A stretch of DNA of 64,000 nt from Cliona cf. orientalis (lineage: Eukaryota; Porifera; Demospongiae; Clionaida; Clionaidae), in contig OZ005704.1 of the NCBI GenBank assembly GCA_963930775.1, positions 4,712,001 through 4,776,000 of the forward strand, in the 5' to 3' direction. Below the pieces are notes generated by a model. That model was not told the origin of the DNA and made no database searches. It saw only the letters and a program-made list of their open reading frames with translations. Numbering within the stretch: the stretch's first letter is position 1; each line of letters starts with the position of its first letter. Shown here in pieces: positions 16,764 to 29,378 of the stretch. Made by a program: the position numbers and the translations under genes.

Positions 16764-17197
16764 CCTTGCACACCGTGTAGTATTAGTTCGCTTGCAACTC
16801 AGCAGCAAAAAAAAAAAAAAAACAACCAACAACAACTGTGATAACTGATCTCCAAGGATCGCCGTGATCGATTTATAGGCGGGTATGCCCTTGATGCATC
16901 GCGTTGCTTCTAATTATAAATTGTTAAGGCCGCAGACCTTTAACCCCAGTCCATTATTACTTTGACCCCAACCATTTTCATTACTGAATTTAATTTTTGT
17001 AAACATCAAATTGACGTCAATTTGTGCTTATTTCCTCCTTCCTGGCCTGGCTGATTACTCGGGCTAAAGAGTCAACAAAAATTTTGACTGGCCGCTAACT
17101 CCAAGCCACAGAGTGTTGTGCACCTATCAAATCACTCCAAGTTTTTGACGAAATACAAAAGAACATACCATAAATATACTTGAGAGTGCCTTTAAAG
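16764..17197. promoter_or_regulatory. Shared promoter gap of two divergent EGF genes
   Basis: The two EGF-array genes start 434 bases apart on opposite strands. A TATAAA read on the minus strand at 16872-16877 lies about 110 bases before the minus-strand ATG and is a plausible core promoter. An ATAAATATA stretch near 17,171 could serve the plus-strand gene but is weaker. A bidirectional arrangement may co-regulate the pair; this is inference from layout only. Confidence 0.45.
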
Positions 17198-20100
17198 ATG
17201 GGCCTTCCTCTTGGAATGCTTTTGATCATTTTTACAGCAGTGCTGTCAGTGGAGTCCAGGTATTTTAGCAATGGTGTGTAGCTAAGCTTTAGCTATGTCT
17301 CCTTATCTGCGTGCATTTCAATGTTTCTTGGTATGCGGCATGAAGTGGGATCTGCTCCAGACAGCGGCAGACTACAAGAACAAGATCTGTTGCCCATGTT
17401 GTCTATGCTACTGAAGTACAGCACTACTATACTCGTTGTGGACTATTTGGATTGGGAAGATGCCGAAGATCACGAAATGTGTAAGATGCATGCAACATTG
17501 TACTAGCTATAGTATATGTATAGATCATGGGCTTATAATATTTTCTATAATAAATTATTATAGTCGAGTTAGTAGGACTGAATACATACCACAGACCTAC
17601 GTGGTTTACAGCATAGAGAACTACTGCTGTCCTGGATACTCTGGAACGGGTCGAAATTGCCAACGTAAGCATGAATGTATAATAATATAGTTATACTAAC
17701 ATTGTCATAGCTACTTCATAATAATATAATTATTGGGTAGCTAATAATTATAGCAGTAACTAAAGAATACTACAGTGATTGCATGATTGCAGTGCCACAA
17801 AGTAACATTCTATATCCCATGTACTCCACAGCTATTTGTACACCAGCGTGTCAACATGAGGGAAGATGCACACGGCCCAATTATTGCACGTGCTCAACTG
17901 GGTTTCGAGGTCATCGCTGTGAAGAACGTAAGACATTAATTAAGAATGAGCTTGAAGTTGATTGGATTACTGGCATTTATACAGCTATTTGTACACCTGA
18001 GTGTGAAAATGGTGGAGAATGTGTGGGACCAAATCAATGCCACTGTCCTGCACACTACTCTGGATCTCGATGCCAATATGGTAAACTAGCTAGTATACTA
18101 TAGCTCTAGACTGTGTGTTGATAATGATCCTTGCATTGTGTGATACAGCCGAATGTAGTCCTCCCTGTCAAAATGGTGGCCAGTGTGTGGCTCCCAATGT
18201 CTGTTCGTGCCCTGAAGGATGGACTGGACCACAGTGTGCAGAAGGTTAGAAATTATTGTCTGTAAACAAGTATAAATGTACGTGGTAATTTCTCACTGCA
18301 GCTGTTTGTGAGCCATCTTGTTTGCATGGTGGGAGATGTGTAGGGCCAAATCAGTGTGATTGTACAACAGAATGGACTGGTGAATACTGCCATATACGTA
18401 AGTGTTATACTTAAATAAAAATATGCACAGCCAGGCATTAATTTTGAAATCATGTTGTAGCTGTCTGTGACCCACCATGCCAAAACGGTGGAAGATGCAC
18501 AGAACCAGGAAGATGTGAATGTGCCAGTAGTACAAGAGGCTTGTATAGTGGGCATCTTTGCCAAACACGTATGTTAATTATTTTTAATCACCCAGTTGCA
18601 AGACTGTGCTAGAATAATAATCATTATTATGTTCACTTGTTATAGCTGTGTGCCAACCTGCTTGTCTGAATGGTGGTAGCTGCTCTGCCCCTGGTGTCTG
18701 TACTTGTACCAGCAGCTACACAGGGCCTCTCTGTAACAGACGTAAGTTTCTGATGCAGTTTCCATTCAATTTAATTTTTTTGGTCTCCAATTTATATAAT
18801 ATAATTATATAGCTGTTTGTGATCCTCCCTGCAAAAATGGAGCCACTTGTTCACAAGATCTTCGATGCCACTGTGCTCCTGGATGGACAGGAGAAGTATG
18901 TGATGAAGGTACATCTATTACATCAGCATGCTTTGATAGTATACCATTAGCAATATAATATTATGCTCATCAACTCTCTATCTATATAGCTGTCTGTCAA
19001 CCACCATGTGAAAATGGAGGGAACTGCACGCAGCCAGGATACTGCTCATGCCCATCAGAATGGGAAGGTGCAAGATGTGAAACACGTAAGTCTATAGTCT
19101 GAGTATCTACCAGTTCTTTTAATCCATTCTACTCATCTTGTATGCAGCCGGATGTTCACCAGAATGTCAGAATGGTGGAGATTGCTATGAGCCTGGAAAC
19201 TGTCACTGCACCACTGGGTGGTCGGGAGATCGGTGTGAAGAAGGTATTATTATTAGTATTGTATACTGCATGTGCAATGGTATGGATTCTCCGTTCTTTC
19301 TAGCTCAATGCCGACCACCTTGTGCAAATGGAGGGCATTGTGTCATTCCAGGCCACTGTGCTTGTCCAAGTAATTGGACAGGACCTCGATGTGAAGAAGG
19401 TACTACTATTGTGCATGAAATGCTGTTTAGTTAATAATGTTACTTTCATTTCTTTGTAGCCGTGTGTAATCCACCATGTGCAAATGGTGGCACATGTACT
19501 GATGTTGGGGAATGTACTTGCCTTCCTCATTGGGAGGGAGATCATTGTGAACAAGGTGAGCATGCAGTAGTTAATAGCATTTTTTAAATTGAAATTGATT
19601 TTTCATGCAAACTCAATATTATTATAGCTGTCTGTACTCCATCCTGTGCCAACGGTGGAACCTGTGTCAGTCCTGGTCACTGTTTGTGCACATCTAGCTG
19701 GAGAGGCCAGCACTGTGAAGAAGGTATGTTATAATAATAATTATGTTTTGCTGATTATCGAGTAATGCTGCTATGATTTACTCTGAATAGCTGTATGCTC
19801 TCCTGAGTGTGATAATGGAGGAATCTGTCTAAGCAGTGGAATTTGTGACTGTCAACCAGGCTGGGAAGGAAGCGATTGTCGACAAGGTTGGAATCGTGTC
19901 ATACCTCATAATATACTAGCCCTGAGCATGATTGAATGATGTACCTCACAATTATTATCGTAGCAATTTGTCGGCCACCTTGTTCGAATGGTGGACATTG
20001 TATTTCACCTGGACACTGTGCCTGTCCTACAAATTTCCATGGAGCAAGATGTGAACTAGGTACTTCTGTAATAGATATCCAGTACTCTACTCTAATACCA

Positions 20101-20628
20101 TACAATTACAGGAACTTGTACTGACAATGACTGCCTCCATGGTGACTGCAGTAGCAATAATACCTGTATCTGTCATCACCATTGGTTTGGAGAGCGTTGC
20201 AATCGTGCCATATGCTTCCCACCAGATGGCTGTCTAAATGGTGGCCACTGTGTCTCACCAGGACACTGTTCTTGTGCTGCTGGATATGGAGGGCTCAAAT
20301 GCGAGGAAAGTACGTATGCATCCATTTATGGTGTCATTGTAATGAAAATCCTCTCTTTTTATGTATCAGCTGAATGCACTGTAAACTGTTTGCATGGACA
20401 ATGTTTGGAAACTGAAAACAGGTGTCAATGCAACTATGGATGGACTGGCAGTAGTTGCAGTGAAGGTAGGCTAGATATACCAATCATGCTGTGTGACATG
20501 TTGCTGTGCATAATCTGCCTGTAGCTATCTGTCACCCACCATGTGAAAATGGAGGTACTTGTATCATACCTGGGACGTGTATATGTCCAATAGACTATCA
20601 GGGGTATCGCTGTGAAATTCCCCCGTGA
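17198..20628 (+). CDS. Secreted EMI plus 18 EGF-like modules protein
   Basis: The model has 20 exons and 678 residues. Exon 1 (17198-17259) is a signal peptide ([17 protein letters not shown]). Exons 2 and 3 (17361-17480, 17564-17664) form an EMI-like domain ending [12 protein letters not shown], as in MEGF and multimerin relatives. EGF modules follow, mostly one per 96-base phase-1 exon: 17832-17927, 17985-18080, 18149-18244, 18302-18397, 18461-18568, 18646-18741, 18813-18908, 18990-19085, 19148-19243, 19304-19399, 19460-19555, 19628-19723, 19791-19886, 19964-20059, then a two-module exon 20112-20309, and 20370-20465. The last exon (20525-20628) ends a few residues after its final Cys. No membrane segment was seen, so the protein is probably secreted. 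Two-module exon and short tail mirror the divergent neighbour, suggesting common ancestry. Confidence 0.85.
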
Positions 20629-22239
20629 GTTGCAGTAATTATTGTACTTCATGCATAAGCTAGGATATTATAATCATTGCATCTTTACTCAATTCAGCTA
20701 TAATGGATATAGTAATAAGTAGGATATGTACATCTATCATGGAGAAGCAACAAGCTTATTAAACTGTCATCATTAACAGCTATAGCATAGATAATTATTA
20801 GTGGATATTATTACACTATAATTGTCATGCAGTCTCTCCAGACTTATTATTGTAATTGTACAAAGTTGATTATGCATTGTTACTGAGTGACATGAGGATT
20901 GATTCTTGGTGGCTATAATATAGTAACTGTTTATAAAACCATGCACGCATAGACGTATAATATTATATGGATCCACTGTGCTTTTGCATGCTTAGAGTAT
21001 AATACAATAATTGTGGTTGGGCATGAAGTATAGATCTTGTATTTGGCCTATATCACATACTAGCTAGCCTTGCATGGGTATACGCCGGAGTAGATAAGGA
21101 ATACCGGTACGAGTATTGAACTGCATACTACTGCGTTTCGGAAATTTGACGTCTCAAATTGTGTCTATAAACATTAAAATTAATTTTAACTACTGATTCC
21201 TGTAGTCTTATCATAATGTTGTATACTACCTATGGATGATGTGGGCAGACCGCATTAATTAGCATGTAGCTAACTGCTTCAGACAGCACTTATCTAGCAC
21301 CATGTATATACTTGTTATGATAGTGATAGCAATAATTGGTCCAAATACTACACTAGTGACCTCAAAGTAGCTAGACTGGAATTGAAAGCTCAAGTACATA
21401 ATATTAATACGTATAAAATTATTATGACCAATAATTGAGCTACTGTACAAGCTCCATTTGCTAAGTCAAATAAAGAGGTGGTTTTTTACAATTAATTTTT
21501 GAATAATATTATAGAACAAAATAAAATTAACGATAAAATTATACTTCTATAATATTATTATATTATCTATAATATCTTGATTATTGATCAGAAGATGCAT
21601 GCTGCTATTAATGAAGGCACTGGAGTGCAGAACCCTCACTGCCGGGTATCATGTGACGCGGCATGGCCATGATCAAATCCTAGCTCAATCTCACTGTGTA
21701 TGTTTGCTCAAGTGGTGGCCAGCCAATTATTAGATATAGTAAGCTATTTGCAAATTAATATCGAGTACGTGTACGTCAAATGTGTACTTCCCTCAGACAG
21801 ATCCTTACCAGTGAACATGGGGAGGAATGGATGGACGGATGGACAGAAACCGCCATGCATTATAATTTTCATTACTATATTGGTTGTTGACCTGGACAAG
21901 CTAACTAGTTTACCTGATAAACTAGTAAGTCATAGTGAGAACATACGAAAATTAATGCAAAGTCTGTAGTCTTTGTGGATATGGTTCTTAGCATCCATGG
22001 CAAGTTATAAAAATCAATAATATCAGGATGCCAGGAGTGCAATAAGCCTATGTAGCTACAATAATTAATCCTCCAAAATATCTGGAGAAACAAAGAATCC
22101 AGTAGTTAATTTGTCCCACATCTGCATCATCTATCTTGCTATGATATGGATGTGGGACAAATAATGATACTGAGGAGTAGCTACCTCATCTGATCCTGCC
22201 ACACTAACAATAGGTAGGGTCACTGCACCCTAGTTTCAG
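20629..22239. other. AT-rich intergenic DNA
   Basis: No exon is supported. The repeat motif CACTGGAGTGCAGAACCCTC occurs near 21,618. A small inverted pair (TTTGTCCCACATC against its complement) lies near 22,109-22,162. Confidence 0.5.
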
Positions 22240-23423
22240 GACTGGACAGCCTGTGTCCTGTGTACAAAAAAATCCAAAGTTTAATGAGTGCATGAACTCT
22301 CCATTCAGAAGAGTTCTACTGAAAATGGATGAGGTAAACCATAATAACATTCAGGCCAGGAGGATGCATGCATATCATAACAACTATCTACACAAGGTAA
22401 TCATTGGGTCCCCCCACAGAAAGAACGGTAGGTCCCAGCATTAAGCATGCCACACCAACTAAGGATTAATTATCTAGTTTCAAGTTTGAACAGCCTGTGT
22501 ACAAAAAAGCCCAAGGGTGCATGACCCCTGCTGAAAATTCCAGTGTACAAATACTAATTCATAGGTGATATGTACATCCCTCATCAGGGATTTATCTGCA
22601 TAGAGCCCAGCAGAGTGTGTCCCCCTTCCCCCCAAATTTAATGATTACCTGTTTGTTAAGTAGGTGTTAACCAAGAGCAAGTGTACTCAGTGAGTGTGCA
22701 TGACTATCTGAATAATAATAATATCACCTGGACTAATTATGTTGAAGTGTTACTTAGGTGCCTTTATGGGAACATTAGTATTAATTTATGCTTTAGCTTC
22801 CCGCGCTTTGTGCGGGAGGGGGCACATTCCCCTCTCATACCCACCCCCTTGGGCCGCCAAGGTGGCCCATTACTTCAACTGCTCCCATGTTTCCCCACTA
22901 AATGTTTGGGCCAGATAAAACCCTGCTCATATAATATTATACCTAACAGTTATTATGAAAATTAATTGTATAGAGATAAATAAACGAGTGTCAAATCTAC
23001 TGCCCTCCATTCAGGAGAGTTCTACCGAAAATGGATCATGGAGTTGGTGAACCACAGCCACGAGTCTGTGAATATAGCATTAGAACAAAGCACATCAACC
23101 AACAATGTCATACACAACAAAGTCTGAACCCTTGTTACAGTTATGGTCTGTGCAAAACAAGTTTATGATGCATGACCTCTTCATTCATATAGACAGACAG
23201 TTTAGAGGTGGGGAACCACAGCTCTATGAATACCATTAGAGGATAAGGTACACTTCATAAGCTAGAACAGTGATTTTGATACTGGACATTCAAAATAACT
23301 CCCAATGGATATTATAATAATGTAGTATGTGGCACAATAGCAACTGTTATAGTAATTTCAATAGTTTGAATTGGCTTAGAAGAGGCATACAACTACATTG
23401 TATTACAGCCTGAAATAATAATC

Positions 23424-23565
23424 ATAGAGTCGGTAGACTCCATAAGTAGGGATGCCCCGGACACTCCATATACATAATACAATACAAATACCCAAATATC
23501 TCAAAACAGGTAACTCTAGAGTCTGTAAAATTTCTAAGTGTCAAAATCAGAATCTCCAGCAAATT
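23424..23565 (+). repeat. Dispersed repeat, copy 2
   Basis: This is the second copy of the block at 8404-8543, with the same start (CATAGAGTCGGTAGACTC) and end (AATCTCCAGCAA). It has small indels such as an extra TAGAGTC. It interrupts the degenerate array around it. Confidence 0.75.
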
Positions 23566-23887
23566 GTCTATCTAATAAGACCAAGGTCATTCATCAAAAC
23601 AATTGTACATGCCAGAACCAGATGTTAAAAAAAATAGCCATTTGTTATTCTTTCTTTCTTTTTCATTATCAGGGCTAATTAACTCAAGACTGCCTTGACC
23701 GCTCATCTTAGTTTGAGTATAAATCCACTCTATTTTGTAGCGCGCAGTGCAGTGGCACGCTAATTTTCCGTTTCCTTGACAGGTACCTCCCATCTTCTGA
23801 TCGAGAGTTGCATAAACAAACCATATTAAAAGATGGCATTGATAAAATTTAATTATGCTGAGAGCAATAAAAAAGAACAGAAACACA

Positions 23888-24258
23888 ATTGAATAAATTG
23901 AAGGATGAAGTAGGGATGGCAGGGTCAAAAAGTACACAAACAAGATTTGTAGGGATAGTCACATCCACTATACATCCCTACACTTGCTTTTTGTATAGCT
24001 ATAATATAACTGTGTATGTGGTGCAAAAATAATGCAAAGCTGATCAACTATCCTGAGCCATACAGGACGTTTTCTCCCACATGCACATCAAGAACACTCA
24101 CTGAAGGATAGCACAAACAAGTCAACAACAATAAGTGTATTATAATCGAGAAAAAAACAAGTGTAGGAATGTATAGTGGATGTGATTATCCCTACAAATC
24201 TTATTTGTATACTTTTTGACTCTATCATCCCTACGTCATCCTTCAATTTATTCAATTA
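23888..24258. repeat. Inverted repeat with ~100-base arms
   Basis: The left arm (23,888-23,990) carries AATAAATTGAAGGATGA, GATTTGTAGGGATA and ATCCCTACACTTG. The right arm (24,160-24,258) carries the complements in reverse order. A spacer of about 170 bases separates them. It resembles a MITE or foldback element, but the precise ends and target duplication were not resolved. Confidence 0.6.
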
Positions 24259-25622
24259 TTTTTATACTTGTAATAATATACACCAAAAGGTATAGCTGAC
24301 TTCACCACGAGTACTGAATGTGAAATAAGTGATTTGCCTAATTTTCGCTAAAAATTGTACCTGCGAATATTAAATTTGTCATCATCTTTTAATAACAAAT
24401 TTGCTAAAATTAGTGCCTGCTACACTTGCTATTTCCAAAATTCATTAAAATTTGTACCCGCAAATTAATTTTTATACTGTGTTTATGCTAATAAAACGCA
24501 AGATCTATAAATAGTGCAAGAAAATTCACATTCTATATAGGACTTTTCTTAATGGAGAGTGTGACGACCTTTACCAGAAATTTAAATTAATGAGTTTTTA
24601 ACTTGCGCTCTATTAGCATAAATACAGTACTTCATTGCATACCAGATTTAAAAAATAGATCATACGCAGCCAAAAAATCCCTAATATATATTGGGGTGAA
24701 CTATCAGATTCTTTGTTTTTTCCAGAGATCTTTGAAGGACTAATAATTGTACATGCAGGGATTTGATGCTAGCTCTCTTGACCTCTTGGTACCACTGATA
24801 GTAGTTTCTTGCAGGTATACACATTCCAATAGATTCCCAGCCCTGTATGAAACCAGCTGGTTTAGTGAGTGCATGAACTCAATATTCAGAAGAGTTCTAC
24901 TGAAAGTGGATGGGGCTATCTAAATAAGATCCCCAGACCTACTAGTGTCACAACTGAGCACTATCATGCCCTCATGTACTACATCCTTGTCACAAGGGGG
25001 TTGCCCAATTTCATGATTTTGGATAGCTTGTGTACAAAAAATCCCATGTTTAGTGAGTGCATGACCCTTGCTAAAAATTTAATAACCTATGTAGCTGTGT
25101 ACAAAATAACCAAGTCATGAGTCATAGATAACTATTTGCTGAAATTGCATGAAGATAAACAAGTGTACAAATAAATTTAATGGGTGCAAGACCCTTCTAT
25201 TCAGGAGAGTTCTACTGAAAATGGAGGTGGTGAACCACAGCTCTATGAATATTATGACACCAATCAGATGATTACTATGATACCAGTAATAACATTGTAC
25301 AATCCTAACATGCAAAACAAAGTATGAAGTGTTACGCTAATGCCATGTGTATGTGAAAACAAGTTTATTCAATGATGTATGACCCTTCTTTTAGTAGGGT
25401 TCAATAGAAAATGGAGGTGGTGAACCACAACTCTATGAATACCATTAAAGGACGAGGTGCACGAACTAGAATAATGATTATTGATATTTGACATGCAAAA
25501 TAACTCCCAATGGGTATAAAACAAAGAGAGCAATAGTTTGTGACACATGCAGTCAGTTACCTACAGCAGCTACCTGCTTTTAACTCATAGTCAGTGTATA
25601 TCCCATCAATAGTTTAATAGCT

Positions 25623-28600
25623 ATGATCATGCAGAACTGGTGGTTGTGGATTCTGACAGTAGCATTCTGCACTTATGAAGGTGACATTAGCAATAACTAC
25701 TGACTTGCATACATGTTGCTGTAGCTATATTTCATGCATGAAGAACTCACTTCCAATTACACATGAAATTTAATGTTTGCTGTTTGCATAAATTACACGC
25801 AGTACTTGCAGTACCAGCTGCAAGGCCACAAAAGAATGAAGACAAAGAGAGACAATCTACTTCATGGCAAAATGATAATGAGATGCAAAGAGCAGTCCGA
25901 CTGCAGTACCCAGTATTCCTTCAACCTGACCAATCAATGCCAGAAATCAATGTGAGCATAAACTTGGGAAGCGGACACTTTAGAAAGACTCGCCAAACTG
26001 GCCTACAAGGACCAGCAACATCAAGTAAGCTAGCAACTCTGAGCTGGTCACTGACACTTGTATTGACATTATTGAGTATAATAATATCTCTATTGAGATT
26101 GATGCACGAAGGTGCATTGTGATATTATCTGAGTTAAACTTGCCCTCATGCATGCATATAATATATGCAGCACCACCAAATCACTTGCTATTTGCTAATC
26201 GACAATTCCTGGCCAGGATAAACCACGATGGGACTGGGGTACAGGCAATACGGCTAACACACTCCAGCGGAATAGCACCTAATGCCATTGCAATTGACTA
26301 TGATATCAGGTTGGAAGGCTCATAGTCCTTCATGATTAACAATGAGTGAACATGCATACCATAGGAATGACCTGATATTTTGGTCTGATGTTCAGTTTCA
26401 AGTAATAAATGCTGCTCACTTCAACGGATCTAATTTAAGAGCTTTAATCAGTACTGGTATTACAGTACCAGGTATAATAATAATATTATGTCACATAATG
26501 ATGCCTTTGTTATCATCATATTTTTTTGTTCTTTTGGATAGATGGACTTGCTTGGGACTGGGTCAATCGTAAGCTTTACTGGACCGATGCTGGAGACAAA
26601 GATATTGAAGTCTATGATGTTGTTAATCAACATAGAAGGAAGCTTATTCAGAAAGGACCAAATGCTCTACCAAGAGCCATAGTGTTAGACCCGGCAAATA
26701 AGTAAGTAGCTAACTATACTACAATACATAGATGATAATAATTATTATAGCGTGAATACCCTAATAATAGATTGATGTATTGGACTGACTGGGGGCAACC
26801 AGCAACAATAGAACGGGCATCAATGGATGGTACTTCTCAGACCATCCTTCATAATTCTGGTTTAGGGTGGCCCAATGGTTTGACCATTGACTACACCACC
26901 CAGACACTTTACTGGGTTGATGCTCAACTGGACCGCATAGAAACTTCAACTGTATCTGGATTAGGCAGACGAATACTAAGTACTACACATATTATATACC
27001 ATCCATTTGGTATCGATGTTTATCAGGGAGTCCTCTATTGGACTGACTGGCAGGCCAAAGCTGTTTTGAAGGCACCAGTGAGCTCGCCAAGCTCAGTGCA
27101 AATCGTGATCTCTAACCTTTACCTGGATCCCATGACAATACGTACAGTTTCCCTGCAGAGGCAACAGCTTAGTAAGGACCTTCTAAAAAATCTGTTTTTG
27201 CCTTTTCTATTTAGACACAGCATACTTGAAAAAAATGCATGACATTGTGCTTAATTAAATGCTATAGGTACTAATCCATGTGGCGCCAACAATGGAGGCT
27301 GCAGCCACATTTGCCTGTTGAGCGCAAGTAGCTCCAGGGGATTCAAATGTGTGTGTCCTGATGGATCATACCTTGGAACTAACCAGAGGGATTGTGTTGG
27401 TGGTAAGTGATAAATTAAAACCCACAATTACTCATTTTATAATATCATGTGACTGTATACAATACCATAAAAGCATCACTAGCTCCCACTACTACAACTC
27501 CGCCTATCATTGGATCCACTTGCACACCTGAGTGTGAAAATGGTGGAACATGCACATCACCAGGAATTTGCACATGTGTAGCGGGATGGAGAGGAGTGCG
27601 TTGCCAGGAAGGTAACAAAAAGAAATAATAACACACACGTACACAATGCAACATTATTTTAGCAATTTGCACACCCGAGTGTATGAATGGTGGGACATGC
27701 ACTGAGCCAGGAACATGCTCCTGCACTGCACACTGGCAAGGGCCTACTTGCCAACAAGGTATAGACTAATGGAATTAATCTCAACTCAAAATCACAGAAT
27801 CACATACCTTTATCTGTTTCAGCTGTGTGTGATGCTGGTTTCTGCATGAATGGAGGCACCTGTGCTCGACATAATTTCTGCCTGTGCCCAGCAGGGTGGA
27901 CTGGAACCAGATGTAATACACGTAAGTCACTCTATTTAGCTTGCTGCATTATCATTGATGGTACTGCAACATCCACACAGCTGTTTGTAACTCAGCATGT
28001 CTGCATGGGAGATGTACTGCACCCAATACATGCACATGCGACAACGGATGGGAAGGAAACCTATGTGAAAGATGTATGCTACTTAGTCAATGGCTAATCA
28101 TGATACATACTAATAATCATCACACTTACACTTTTAGCAATTTGCAATCCATCTTGTGTTCATGGCACCTGCTCAGCCCCGGATACTTGTGCTTGTGACA
28201 TAGGATGGGAAGGCACACTCTGTGATGAGGGTGAGAGCTTTATCATACACACACGCATCTGTAACAAAAGTAGCAGCACTTGAAATGCATGCCTTCACCA
28301 ACAATGCAGCTATCTGTGACCCTGCTTGCTTAAATGGAGGTCGTTGTCATGGACCAAATCAGTGTACATGTACAGCAGAATATACAGGAAGCCAATGTGG
28401 AGAAGGTGAACTGGATATTTCTATCATTAGATCTTATCTAGTTTATTTCTCCTCTGCTAATTCATCAATCAGCTATTTGCTTTCCTCCTGATGGGTGTCA
28501 AAATGGAGGGGTGTGTGTTAGGCCAAGTCTTTGTGCTTGTCAAGCATACTGGGCAGGACGAAGATGTGAAGACCGTATGCCAATTTTCATCATATTGAGC

Positions 28601-29378
28601 TTGAGTTTACAAAACACCATCTAATTTATGCATTTTACAGCTATTTGTAATCCAAGTTGCATCCATGGTGACTGCACAAATCCTGGAAACTGTGATTGCC
28701 ATACAGGATGGACAGGAACACGCTGTAATGAAGGTAAGTTTTTTAGCACTATAGTCCAATTAAGAGTTATGATAACTTTGATCAAACTTGCCTTCATTCA
28801 ATAGCAATCTGCTATCCACCAAGTGGATGCCTTAATGGAGGCTATTGTATTTCCCCTGGAATCTGCTCATGTGCCTCAGGATGGACAGATGACAGATGTG
28901 ATGAAGGTAATTACCTCTCAATTTCTATTATTTTTATAGCGTTAAATTAAATAATTATTTATGACTAAGTCTTGAAACAATGATAGGTATCTGTCCACGA
29001 GGCTGCATCCATGGAGACTGCATCGCACCAAACAACTGTCGGTGCCACAGTGGTTGGACTGGTGATCAATGTGATACAGGTATGTATGCAACTAATCAGA
29101 GTCAAAATTGGTGAATATACCCAGTGACTTTTGTTAATGATTGCCGTGGCATTGCAGCGGTATGCTTCCCTGAATGTCAAAATGGAGGGCGGTGTATACT
29201 TCCCGGCCATTGTTCCTGTCCGCATAACACTGATGGCAATCGCTGTCAATATGCAGTAAGTGCATTATTAATTACTAACACACAAGGAATTAACCAATTT
29301 CTTCTCTGTAGTATTAACAATACCTGCAGAGTCGAAGAAAATCAAACTATACATGTAACTACTCCAACTATCCAGTAA
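25623..29378 (+). CDS. Secreted YWTD-propeller plus EGF-array protein (LRP-like)
   Basis: The model has 18 exons and 812 residues. Exon 1 (25623-25680) encodes a hydrophobic signal ([11 protein letters not shown]) and exon 2 (25812-26024) a polar linker. Exons 3-6 (26171-26309, 26365-26471, 26542-26701, 26771-27171) give six LDL-receptor class B strands, with LIFWSD, LYWTDAG, MYWTDWG, LYWVDAQ and LYWTDWQ visible, enough for one beta-propeller. Exon 7 (27268-27402) is the capping EGF typical after such propellers ([14 protein letters not shown]). Exon 8 (27474-27611) starts with a Thr/Pro linker and then an EGF. Ten more EGF exons follow: 27663-27758, 27823-27921, 27981-28073, 28138-28230, 28310-28405, 28473-28574, 28641-28733, 28805-28906, 28987-29079, 29158-29378. 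No LDL-A repeat or membrane segment is seen. The final exon is read through to a TAA; splicing at 29,256 would instead stop after one more residue. Function unknown. Confidence 0.8.

Larger units (their letters stand above)
22240..25460 (+). repeat. Degenerate interspersed repeat array
   Basis: A core resembling TTCAGAAGAGTTCTACTGAA, then AATGGAGGTGGTGAACCACA and CTCTATGAATACCATTA, recurs near 22,300, 23,010, 23,200, 24,890, 25,200 and 25,400, always in the same orientation. GTGTACAAAAAA(T)CC and GAGTGCATGA usually precede it. Copies are diverged and separated by unrelated DNA, including the dispersed repeat at 23424 and the inverted repeat at 23888. No intact frame spans several copies. Confidence 0.6.
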
